DNA of 64,000 nt from an uncultured Lachnospiraceae bacterium (GTDB lineage: Bacteria > Bacillota > Clostridia > Lachnospirales > Lachnospiraceae): positions 18,129 through 82,128 of the forward strand of contig CACYPS010000020.1 of assembly GCA_902776305.1 (NCBI GenBank), in the 5' to 3' direction. A program made the translations under genes and the position numbers. This document shows, piece after piece, positions 1-8,319 of this stretch; the first letter of the stretch is position 1, and each line of letters starts with the position of its first letter. Below the pieces are notes generated by a model. It had not been told where the DNA came from. It searched no databases and saw only the letters and a program-made list of their open reading frames with translations.

Positions 1-1390
1 CGAGGCACTAAAGAAATTGTATCATGGGTATGAATTACCCGATGGCGGCTTGACGCTTGGCCTGGACGAACTGTCCAAAAGGAAATTAGATCCGGATCAT
101 ATGTACGAAGATTTGAAGCAACAGTCCGGTATTGCTGCAGAAATAATCAGTGCTGCAAAAGAAAATCTTGAAGCAAAATTGCTGGGAAAAGATCAGACAA
201 CATATCGGGCGGACGATCGTCCGGATTTACTTCAGGAAACTGACCCGGATGTAGATAAAATAAGGGTAGATAACAATACCGGAGAAATTCTGGAGCGGGT
301 TAAGACTGCATTTGTCGGAAAAAATGCCGAGGAATGCTTGTCTGAACTGACCGGAGACGAGTACGAAAAGTATTTTAACGACGATAGCGTAGATAAGGTA
401 GAAATCCCGAAAGAACTTTATAACTCGATAAAAGACAAAGTAGCCGATAAACTTAGCAAACTGAGCGAGGATCTTTCCAGAGCTGAAAACGATTCGGATA
501 CCCAGGAAGCAGAAGCAATAAAAAAGGAAATCATTCAATACAAAACGATTGATTCAAAGACGGAGAAGAGTAATACGACATCGGAAGAAGCAATATTTGC
601 CAGACTGCAGCCGCGCAGATATATCAGCAGGATGTCAGGGATAGATGCTGTTATAGAGGCAAATGCAGAGGCAGTGGGACCCGCGCTGTATGATGCAGGT
701 ATTGCATTTGCTCAATCTCTGACTGAAAATATTCCTGAAATCATGGATGGTAATGTTACCGCACAGGAAGCCTTTCTGGATGTGATATCAAATACAGCGG
801 AAGCAGGTTTCGATACATATACAACAGTTTTTGTAGACTCATTGACACATGCTGAAATGGCACCATCAAGCCGTACGTTAATAAAAACCATCTCTGTTCC
901 TGAGATTCCGGGCATAGACACCAATTGGGGAATTGACACATATAATTCCATAATGAGTTGTGCGAAAGGTGAAATCAGCGTGTCTGAGCTGTCGTATAAC
1001 ATGTCTGAATTAGCAGTTCATATAGATGATATAAAGCACATAGCTGAAGTATCTTCGACAGTTGGCTCTTTTGTTGGTGCCGGCGTAGGAGCTGTCCTTC
1101 CGGGTGTGAACAGTACTACAGGGGCCGCTGTCGGTGCGACTGTCGGATACGGAGTAGGTGTCGCCGGTGGCATAGTAGTTTATACGGTTGCCGCAGAGGC
1201 GCACGCTGCCGCAGTTCAAATCGGTTCCGAAAAAGCAGGTATTCTTGCGGAGCAGGCCAAAAATGCTGCTGATAGCACGATCCGGTTAATTAAGGAAAAT
1301 GCACCTGACAAGGTGGACGCTGCGTTGCAGGCGGTCAATGATTATGCGTCCAAGTTTAAGTTGCCGTTTAGGGTGGCGCTTCCGGCTTGA
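1..1390 (+). CDS. Uncharacterised glycine-zipper protein, 5' end outside window
   Basis: The reading frame is open to the left edge of the window (codons from base 2), so this is the C-terminal part of a longer protein; the TTG at 17 is not a credible start. The visible 460 or so residues are acidic and helix-rich up to about residue 190. Near residues 350-390 there is a strongly glycine/alanine-rich hydrophobic stretch with GxxxG spacing (GAGVGAVLPG, GAAVGATVGYGVG), typical of glycine-zipper segments that insert into or pack in membranes. No enzymatic motif is visible. The C-terminus is short and basic. It could be an effector/toxin-like or phage-related structural protein, but I do not recognise the family. 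Confidence 0.6.
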   Translation, partial: EALKKLYHGYELPDGGLTLGLDELSKRKLDPDHMYEDLKQQSGIAAEIISAAKENLEAKLLGKDQTTYRADDRPDLLQETDPDVDKIRVDNNTGEILERVKTAFVGKNAEECLSELTGDEYEKYFNDDSVDKVEIPKELYNSIKDKVADKLSKLSEDLSRAENDSDTQEAEAIKKEIIQYKTIDSKTEKSNTTSEEAIFARLQPRRYISRMSGIDAVIEANAEAVGPALYDAGIAFAQSLTENIPEIMDGNVTAQEAFLDVISNTAEAGFDTYTTVFVDSLTHAEMAPSSRTLIKTISVPEIPGIDTNWGIDTYNSIMSCAKGEISVSELSYNMSELAVHIDDIKHIAEVSSTVGSFVGAGVGAVLPGVNSTTGAAVGATVGYGVGVAGGIVVYTVAAEAHAAAVQIGSEKAGILAEQAKNAADSTIRLIKENAPDKVDAALQAVNDYASKFKLPFRVALPA

Positions 1391-1446
1391 GTAAAGAAGA
1401 TCTGACGATTATGATCAATGCGGCACAGCCGTGTATCAACCAGAAA

Positions 1447-1469
1447 GGGAGTCGCATCATGCGACTCCC
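1447..1469 (-). terminator. Perfect hairpin between convergent genes
   Basis: An 11-bp perfect inverted repeat (GGGAGTCGCAT / ATGCGACTCCC) with a 1-nt loop lies between the end of the first gene and the end of darT. On the minus strand it is followed by TTTCT, so it most likely ends the darTG transcript. It may act in both directions. Confidence 0.6.
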
Positions 1470-1496
1470 TCTCAATCGGAGAGCATTTCATATTAT

Positions 1497-2531
1497 CTAT
1501 ATTATTGCAGCTGGAGATAAATGTTGTGTCATATAGCATATCAATTTATTTTCTACCCATATTTTTACAAATATTGACCTAGCACCTGTTGGGACATCAA
1601 CATTTGGAATTGTATAAAATGTAGGACTCTCATAATCCATGTCAAAATCCCGTTTCCCTGCAATTATCTTTGTATTATCTTGCAAGAGCCAACTAATTTG
1701 TATCTGTGCTTTCAATTTTCTAAGATGTTCACCATCTTTTTTCTCTTTCATTGCATATTCAGTTTTGGCTCTTGTTCCCATTAAAGTAATAAAGATATCT
1801 TTGCCATTAAATATACAATCTTCTATTGCAAGTCCATTTTTGTAAAACATGTCTCCATGCTTTATGATTGCAATTTTATTTTTATATTTTAGATATGCAT
1901 CTTTTGAACGTTCTCTTAATAAGTTCAAAAGTGTTTTTTTCTCAGATTCACTTCGACACACTATATTTGTCAGACAACTATCAATATCAAGTTTTTCTGG
2001 TATAAGTATTTCCGCATGTCTATACCGTTTCTCAAGATCAGGATTTGACATTTTTCCATTAGAATAAATCATTTTGAAATTAAGCTTTGAGAATTCTTCT
2101 ATAGTGCTAAATCTTGGAGAACCATATCCGGCTTGCCCCATCTCAGAAAACACTATACCCTCTATCGACTCTAACATATGACATAGGTCAAAGACAAAAA
2201 AAACCGGAACAGGAACATTTGCGTTATTCTTTTGATGATATTGTAAATCAGGATGTTTAAATCCCTCATTTCTATATTGGGTTGGGGTTAAAGGTCTAAA
2301 ATAAAGTCTGACAAAATTCACAGCATCCCCTGTATTTTGTATTACATTTGTATTGGCATTATCATTTACCATTACCTTCTCTTCAATTGCTAGCGTACGA
2401 CTAAATAACATATGTCTCTCAATAATTGTCAGAGCATTCTCAATATCGGTATAATGGTACGCGAATCGGGGCCACCACTGATTCTTACAATTTCGGTCAC
2501 AGTTATCCTCTATAATCTCTTTAAAAGTCAT
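1497..2531 (-). CDS. darT: DarT-like DNA ADP-ribosyltransferase toxin
   Basis: This 344-residue protein looks like a DUF4433/DarT toxin, a family that uses NAD+ to ADP-ribosylate bases in single-stranded DNA and blocks replication of host or phage. Seen here: HYT at residues 26-28 in the NAD-binding region, LLFSR-like MLFSR at 41-45, LYFRPLTP at 76-83, and RHAEIL at 171-176, where E174 matches the expected catalytic glutamate. The ART domain fills about residues 20-200. The remaining 140 residues are an extension beyond the usual size of about 210 residues. It starts 3 nt after the darG stop with AGGAGG upstream, so the two are co-translated. The base composition is clearly more AT-rich than the flanks. 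Whether it modifies thymidine or guanosine cannot be told by eye. Confidence 0.85.
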   Translation of the reverse strand: MTFKEIIEDNCDRNCKNQWWPRFAYHYTDIENALTIIERHMLFSRTLAIEEKVMVNDNANTNVIQNTGDAVNFVRLYFRPLTPTQYRNEGFKHPDLQYHQKNNANVPVPVFFVFDLCHMLESIEGIVFSEMGQAGYGSPRFSTIEEFSKLNFKMIYSNGKMSNPDLEKRYRHAEILIPEKLDIDSCLTNIVCRSESEKKTLLNLLRERSKDAYLKYKNKIAIIKHGDMFYKNGLAIEDCIFNGKDIFITLMGTRAKTEYAMKEKKDGEHLRKLKAQIQISWLLQDNTKIIAGKRDFDMDYESPTFYTIPNVDVPTGARSIFVKIWVENKLICYMTQHLSPAAII

Positions 2532-2534
2532 TTG

Positions 2535-3389
2535 TCAACCTCCTCTGTAGATGTATTTCCTCCTCTTTGCATCATTCAGTTGAAAGCCCATATTCATTCT
2601 CATCTCTTCATTCTGCAACTTCACTTTAGATAAATATCCCATGAAGAATAATAATTCAAAAAACAAATTTCTATCTATAAATAATCTATCCTCTGAAAAG
2701 ACACGTTCCTCCTTAACATAATCCCATATAGTCTGCATGCCTGATTCTAAGATACATATTGATTCCACTCCATTTTCTGCTGAGATCTCAACACCTTTGT
2801 CTATAATCCAATTAACAGACCAGTTATGATTTCGATAATTTAATTGAATTTTCTTCATTAGAGAAGCATTCATCAAATCTATCATCAATCCTTCAAAGCT
2901 AAAATCTTTTGCATTCGACATCTGATACTCGTTGGTTTTTTCATTCTTTTTTAAGTAATTTACATATATGTATATATCTATCGGCAACGAAAAAAGATAC
3001 TTCTCCATCAATTGCTTTACATCTTCCCAATCTAATCCACCATTTCCACATCCAAGTTTTGGAAATGCAATTGAATCAATGTTATAGTCTGCATAATGCT
3101 CACAAAACTCTTGTAATCCCTTTTCGATGTATTCTATCTTTGATTTTCCTCTCCAGTCCTCTTTCGTTGGAAAATTTAGTATCCATCTATCTTCTCCGTA
3201 CCATAACATCAACTTACCTATAGTAAGTTTTTTATTTCTGCAGGCTTCTTTATAGAGTCGAAACATTTCTGGATATCTATCTTTGTATTCCTTTGCAATC
3301 CCTTTACCCATCACACCTACGGTGTTTACTGTATTAACAACAACTTGTGCCGGGCTATTAAATATATCTCCTTCAATATACCTAATCAT
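2535..3389 (-). CDS. darG: DarG-like macrodomain antitoxin
   Basis: The N-terminal half (residues 1-150) is a macrodomain: it begins MIRYIEGDIF and has the NTVNTVGVMGKGIA phosphate/ribose-binding loop and a GCGNGGLDW segment. In DarTG systems this domain removes ADP-ribose from DNA, while the C-terminal part binds and inhibits DarT. Here the C-terminal 130 residues (about 155-284) fit that second role but show no further motif. I place the start at the ATG at 3389 rather than at 3401: GGAGG lies just before 3389, and that ATG overlaps the stop of a 33-codon upstream frame as ATGA. The antitoxin is encoded before the toxin, which secures antitoxin synthesis first. Confidence 0.85.
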   Translation of the reverse strand: MIRYIEGDIFNSPAQVVVNTVNTVGVMGKGIAKEYKDRYPEMFRLYKEACRNKKLTIGKLMLWYGEDRWILNFPTKEDWRGKSKIEYIEKGLQEFCEHYADYNIDSIAFPKLGCGNGGLDWEDVKQLMEKYLFSLPIDIYIYVNYLKKNEKTNEYQMSNAKDFSFEGLMIDLMNASLMKKIQLNYRNHNWSVNWIIDKGVEISAENGVESICILESGMQTIWDYVKEERVFSEDRLFIDRNLFFELLFFMGYLSKVKLQNEEMRMNMGFQLNDAKRRKYIYRGG

Positions 3390-3654
3390 TTTTTCCTCCA
3401 TTTTTCATCTATAAATTCGCGTAATAGTTCATGTATCTCCGCCCTTTCAGCATATTCCACCGCTGAAATAATCAGTTTTTTATACATCCTTATACCCTGC
3501 AATTTATTCTGCAAATTCTTCTGTGTTGACAGTAATCATTCCGATCGCGCTGCTCCCACTATCCTTGAAATACCATATTTTTCACCAGATACCTCATAGA
3601 ACTTCTATCCAACAACTGCAGCATACTATATATCTGACGTTGCTCATCCTTCAT
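3386..3654 (-). pseudogene. Two mini-frames upstream of darG, possible gene remnant
   Basis: Two short frames precede darG on the same strand. One (3559-3654) encodes 31 residues starting MKDEQRQIYSML. The other (3386-3487) encodes 33 residues starting MYKKLIISAVEYAER and ends in an ATGA overlap with the darG start, behind an AGGG-type ribosome site. They could be a leader peptide that couples translation of darG, or the disrupted remains of one small regulator gene. No homology is recognised. Confidence 0.35.
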
Positions 3655-4456
3655 TTAGTTTGCTTTTCCATCTCATGTCGGCAGAACCGATATGACCATT
3701 GACAACAACTTCTCGATTTAAAGCACACTAAACCACAGTATATATTATGTTTTTCTTTATCAAAGACGATAGCTCTATTATACACTATTCATAATAGCCC
3801 CTGTATATAAGGATACTTGATAATTAACGCCACAGGATCACCCTAACACTAATGGTTGTATGATACTTATACTTACAGTTTCTTTATTTCGTCCAACAAC
3901 AGAGGATAAGATGTAAAAGTTTGCTTCTTGCATCTTTATTAATCATAAGTGTCTCATATTCTTAGAAATCCAAGCTGATAAGTAATGACCTTTGTTAAGA
4001 GGATACATAATAAGAATCATTACAAACTTATTCTATTATAACCGAAAGCATCGTCAAAGGGCTTTAGGATTTCAGTTTCCGTCATTAACCACTCTGATAT
4101 ACGTGGATTCTGGGATTACTCCCATTACCGACAGGTCAATGGTCCGCCGTGAGCTCTACCGTCTAAAAGTGTGGAGTACAGAAGCAATAACATAGATTGA
4201 TAATAGATAACTTGAACCCTGCAGATTCTAAAACTCTTTCCAGACGCCACCGGTGTTAATCATTACGTACTGTTGTTGAAGGCACAATTCGGCTTACAAC
4301 GGCTTGGCTACCCGCTATCATAACGGATAGCAGGTTCAAGACTACGAAGTACCGTCGTAAGCGACTCGGCCTTAACACTGCCAGAACGCTGTGATACCTC
4401 AAGAAACTTTTATTAATCATACCCTTCATAAATCAGGTAGCGTTTTATTTCTCCTA
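3655..4456. other. AT-rich non-coding stretch
   Basis: About 800 bases without a convincing gene. The left part is AT-rich and contains many stops in all frames. The part from about 3990 to 4400 is less AT-rich and has an open frame of 67 codons (3992-4195) without a ribosome binding site or recognisable product. It may be the eroded remnant of a transferred element between darTG and the mcrBC relic. Confidence 0.4.
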
Positions 4457-5402
4457 TCATTCTCCAAAATATTCGCGCACAAACCCCTTCAACTGTTCTT
4501 CAATCTCCCCGAACTCCCTGTTCAAGTCTAACGTCCTCACACTGATCCTATTGCCGCTCATCCTGTACTCATTATCCGGCTGAATCTCCTCATCTGTCCT
4601 CGCATAAAGGAGCATACCTGAGACCTCATGTTCCGTCTCTCTAAGTTCCGCGTCCTTATTCTTGACATACGTGAAGATTTGGTACAAATTGGCTGAATGA
4701 ACTGTCCTGACATTGTACTGTGCCTGCATGGTGTGACTATAATACTTTGCATCGATAATTAAGACGCGGTTTCCTTGCGTTAGCATAATATCACTCTGCA
4801 TAACCGGGAGAAATGTCCCGACCCCATCATCCAAAGCCCAGGGAATCTGCGCTGCTGCCGCTCTCACCTGAGGTCACTCGGCAATATAATATTCAAGGAT
4901 AAACTTTTCAAAAAGCCGGCACATCCTCTGTTCATCGATTAAAGAAGTCAGCCTGTATTCCCCTGTATCAGTCGTCATCAGCATTCCTTCCAGAACAAGC
5001 TGGCACAGGCTGATCAGCATCCTGTATGTATTATTATTTCTCTGGAAAAGGATACTGCCCCAGGAGATTGAATGCGGATCGATCGTATCCACACTCGAAA
5101 AGAACAACATCTCCTTCTTTAGCTCTGTTCTGTATTTCTCTTTTACATTCGCATGAACAAGAAGGATCATCGACGTCGTCTTGAGAATCTGATTCAGCAG
5201 ATTATTCTCCGACAGCTCATCATACTCGCAGGTAATGAGCCGCTTTCTGGCAAACCGGTGCAAAGTTCTCCGCATTCACATCCCAATTATCCTGAAAGTT
5301 TTGAACTGCGACCCATTTATACCTTTCATTGCTCCACACATAGTCAGAAAAGTCCTTCTTATACTGAACCAGTATCTCCTGTAAACGATTTTTATCAAAC
5401 AT
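4457..5402 (-). pseudogene. mcrC: Collapsed mcrBC restriction locus
   Basis: McrBC is a GTP-driven restriction system that cuts modified DNA. This locus is a relic. It starts (5402) with about 50 residues that look like the N-terminus of an McrB-type protein (MFDKNRLQEIL, then KWVAVQNFQDNWDVN). It then changes frame near 5270 into the middle of McrC (CEYDELSENNLLNQILKTT). The McrC frame continues to 4457 but is cut by an in-frame TGA at 4874-4876. After the TGA the nuclease core follows, with MQSDIML and LIIDAKYY (PD-(D/E)xK signature). Most of mcrB, including all GTPase motifs, and the start of mcrC are missing. A single internal deletion plus one nonsense mutation explains what is seen. Confidence 0.8.
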
Positions 5403-5601
5403 AGCTTCCGGCCCCCATCCGGTCATCAATAAAATCTTTCGTCACTTATTCTATCACAAAAACAAGACCCCATATCGACGACTTATGTCGCTTCAACGCA
5501 TAAAAGATTTGTTATTCAGATACTCCTTAATTTTAAACACAACATATCTTATACTATAAGGGATATGATTTAACCAACATTATAGGAAGGAGACTCTGCA
5601 T

Positions 5602-7047
5602 ATGTGGAAGATTAATGATGGCCTGTATATTGGCACTGATGGCTGCAAGAACGGCTGGATTACCTGCATCCTGGATCACGGTGAACTCCGCATGGAACAC
5701 CATGACTCAATTGAGGCGCTGATAAATTCATATCCAGAGTTTGATGCATTCTTAATCGATATGGCGGTTGGCCTTAGAACAAGCGCGGATCAGCTAAGAC
5801 CGGATGATCTTGCGAGGAAGGAATTAGGGACTCGCTCAGCCACAGTATTCCCGATTCCCTGCCGACAGGCTGTATACGCTGCCACTGAGGAAGAACAAAA
5901 GAATGCAAATATCCATGTCTTTGGAAAAAGCCTCGCAAAGCAGAGTATCGCCATCATCCCGAAAATACGGGAACTGGACGAATTCTTAAGCAGCCATCCT
6001 CAGTACAAGAACAGGATACTTGAGAGCCACCCGGAGCTTGCATTTGCCAGATTAAAAGGTTCTGTCGTATTGACCAGAAAAAAAGAATATTCCGGATTTT
6101 GTGAAAGGGAAAATATCCTGCAGAAATATCTGCCGCGAAAGTCTCTTTACGGTATGTGGGACAAGGCAAAAGAATTAGGATGCAATCCGGACGACCTGAT
6201 GGACGCTGCTTGCCTTGCTGTTACGGCATGTCTGACGGCGCACGGCATGTGTGAGATCATTCCGGAGAAGCCGGAACAGGACGATACAGGTTTATATATG
6301 CAGCTGACAGTACCGAAAACAACTGTCAGTCTTCCTTCAAGCGGGCAGAAAGTTGCCGTCGTGACCGGCGGTGCAAAGGGCATCGGAAAATGCATTGCAG
6401 AAGAATTCCGTAAACAAGACGTAAGAGTTTATGTGATAGATAAGATACCGGGAGATCACTACGTTGGTGATATTTCTGACAAAACTGTTCTGGAAAGCTT
6501 TACTGAAAAAGTAATCAGCGAGTCAGGAGGCATTGATTACCTCATCAATAATGCTCTTCCCCTGATGAAAGGTATTGATAATTGCAGTTATGAAGAGTTT
6601 CAGTATGCACTGGCGGTCGGTGTCACGGCACCATTTTATCTGTCGAAGCTGTTCGCACCGTATTTTCGCAAAGAAGCCTGTATCGTTAATATCTCATCGT
6701 CGCGCGACCGGATGAGCCAGCCTCAGACGGAAAGCTACACGGCAGCAAAAGGTGGGATTGCCGCACTGACACACGCAATGGCTGCAAGCTTTGCCGGAAA
6801 GGTGCGGGTGAATTCCATTTCGCCGGGATGGATCGATACTGATTACAGGCTCTACGAAGGTCCGGATGCTCTTCAGCAGCCGGCCGGCAGAGTCGGAAAC
6901 CCGATGGACATTGCCAACATGGTACTGTTCTTATGCTCCGAAAAAGCCGGATTCATTACGGGAGAGAACATATGCATTGACGGAGGGATGACAAAATTGA
7001 TGATTTACCATGAGGATCATGGATGGACTTATAAGCCGGAGAAATAA
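5602..7047 (+). CDS. Fusion of DUF429 domain and short-chain dehydrogenase
   Basis: One uninterrupted 481-codon frame carries two domains. Residues 1-235 are DUF429, a predicted RNase H-fold family (IGTDGCKNGW near the start, FLIDMAVGL with the second acidic residue, ESHPELAF, and a late DDLMDAA acidic motif). Residues 250-481 are a classical NAD(P)-dependent short-chain dehydrogenase: TGGAKGIGK nucleotide loop, NNAL, a serine run before SYTAAKGG (catalytic Tyr and Lys), SPGWIDTD and a C-terminal ICIDGGM. Both halves keep their key residues, so both may be active. The start is supported by AAGGAG upstream. It is flanked by the mcrBC relic and the restriction locus. The DUF429 role is unknown, and the substrate of the dehydrogenase half cannot be inferred. 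Confidence 0.85.
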   Translation: MWKINDGLYIGTDGCKNGWITCILDHGELRMEHHDSIEALINSYPEFDAFLIDMAVGLRTSADQLRPDDLARKELGTRSATVFPIPCRQAVYAATEEEQKNANIHVFGKSLAKQSIAIIPKIRELDEFLSSHPQYKNRILESHPELAFARLKGSVVLTRKKEYSGFCERENILQKYLPRKSLYGMWDKAKELGCNPDDLMDAACLAVTACLTAHGMCEIIPEKPEQDDTGLYMQLTVPKTTVSLPSSGQKVAVVTGGAKGIGKCIAEEFRKQDVRVYVIDKIPGDHYVGDISDKTVLESFTEKVISESGGIDYLINNALPLMKGIDNCSYEEFQYALAVGVTAPFYLSKLFAPYFRKEACIVNISSSRDRMSQPQTESYTAAKGGIAALTHAMAASFAGKVRVNSISPGWIDTDYRLYEGPDALQQPAGRVGNPMDIANMVLFLCSEKAGFITGENICIDGGMTKLMIYHEDHGWTYKPEK

Positions 7048-7048
7048 C

Positions 7049-7187
7049 TGAAAATGCGTAGGACTGTTATGGAGATGTTCCAGTCCAGAAATATATGGCA
7101 TTCGTATGAGCTTTTCTATCTCGTGGTTTATCACGAATTTTCACATGATAACCACGAGATAAACTTCAGCAACTGTCCTACATTTTC
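7049..7187. repeat. Nested inverted repeats, about 140 bp
   Basis: The outer arms (near 7049-7063 and 7173-7187) pair imperfectly around GTAGGAC / GTCCTAC. The inner arms are a perfect 12-bp inverted repeat, TATCTCGTGGTT at 7117-7128 and AACCACGAGATA at 7150-7161. No T-run follows, so a terminator role is not obvious. The symmetry and size suit a small non-autonomous element or a structured RNA downstream of the DUF429-SDR gene. Confidence 0.45.
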
Positions 7188-7326
7188 ATGCACGGCCTGC
7201 ATTATTACTACACTTTCTCTTCGATGCACACTTTCATGATACTGATTTATAAATCACGGGCGTGACACGTCCCTTCAAGCACTTTTTTACCGCATCTACC
7301 TCTTCAGGAAAATGAGTGTCCCTGCT

Positions 7327-7539
7327 TTAGAATTGTGCTGAACACCGACGGCATACATCCGCCGCCTTCCGAACCTGCTCTCTGTCTGTACGTATGACCA
7401 TGTACTCAGAAAATCCGGGTAATCCCATCGACACATGTTCATTTCTATAAACCATGCCACTTTCGACATTCTTCTTGCCCGAGAGATGAAAGCTTCTCAC
7501 ACCTGTTTGCTTATGAATGGATTTGACGAGGAAGCACAC
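7327..7539 (-). other. Short frame next to the silent hsdS cassette, unassigned
   Basis: A 70-codon frame immediately follows the stop of the silent hsdS cassette on the same strand. Its C-terminal part (GLPGFSEYMVIRTDRE) looks protein-like, but no start site with a ribosome binding sequence is visible and no family is recognised. It may be a remnant of a gene once located behind a longer hsdS. Confidence 0.25.
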
Positions 7540-7563
7540 TTTAGAAGTCTTCTATAGTTTCAA

Positions 7564-7588
7564 ACTTACGCTGATGAAGGGTGATAAG
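7564..7588 (-). repeat. Inversion-type repeat B, copy 1 (silent cassette)
   Basis: A 25-bp sequence encoding the LITLHQRK boundary, with core CATCAGCGTAAG. It is identical over 25 bases to the copy at 11423-11447 but lies in inverted orientation. Confidence 0.85.
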
Positions 7589-8066
7589 GTTGTCGATATC
7601 TGAAAAAACGTGTGCTATCTCAGATTGTTCGGCTTCTTCCGGCATTAATAATGGAATGGAATTTATCATGTCTGTGGTTAAGGTAAGCATTGTAGAACCA
7701 TATGCATTCATAGATAAATGATCTATTACGTTGGCTGTTTGAAGCTGAGCATTCACATACGAAGCAACTATTCCCGGTTTAAAGCGGACACGAATACAAT
7801 CGGATCCTTGAACCCAGTTATTCTGTGTTTTTCCTATAATTGCGTGCCTTCCTATGGCTCCTTTTCTACCAAAGACTATATCATTTTCTTGAATTATATG
7901 GTCACTAAGACGCTTTGCAGTGCTTTCAGAAACATAATCCAAATCGTTTTCCTGAATACACCCAGTCCCAATGTTTTTCACATTGATAACTGGAATCCCA
8001 GATGCTGTGTATTCCTTTGCGCTAAGTTGTGTACCAAACGGGCCAGTCTTCGTGTCTGCGATATCT

Positions 8067-8088
8067 CCCAACTTACGCTGTTCCCAAG
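8067..8088 (-). repeat. Inversion-type repeat A, copy 1 (silent cassette)
   Basis: The sequence encodes WEQRKLG, with core GGAACAGCGTAAG. It is identical over 22 bases, in inverted orientation, to the copy at 10929-10950 in the expressed hsdS. Confidence 0.85.
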
Positions 8089-8319
8089 AATAAGTCTTTC
8101 AACGTGACTATATCAATGTTTTATGGAATTAGTCCATGTCTTATGATATGCTGAAAAAGATTTCTTTATAATTTAAGCACAGATGCAACTATTAAGCTTC
8201 ACTCAAGCTCACGCAAAACAATACAATTACCCTTTGCCGTAGGTTTTGTTCTGTACTTATTGTATGATATGTTTTATATATCAAAGATTATTCTTAACAA
8301 TAAATGGGAGAACCTTTCT

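Larger units (their letters stand above)
7541..8098 (-). pseudogene. hsdS: Silent inverted hsdS half-gene (one target-recognition domain)
   Basis: This minus-strand frame begins after a stop codon at 8099-8101, has no start codon, and runs from the conserved WEQRKLG motif through one target-recognition domain to ITLHQRK, then stops after FETIEDF. It therefore carries exactly one recognition domain with both boundary repeats and no translation start. The recognition domain (DTKTGPFGTQL) is different from both domains in the expressed hsdS. The boundaries are identical in sequence to those of the expressed hsdS but in opposite orientation, so recombination could place this domain behind the hsdS start. 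It is best read as a storage cassette for specificity switching, not a dead gene. Confidence 0.85.

Noticed and set aside
3992-4195. 67-codon frame in the AT-rich gap
   Set aside because: No ribosome site, no recognisable domain; kept only as part of the non-coding stretch.
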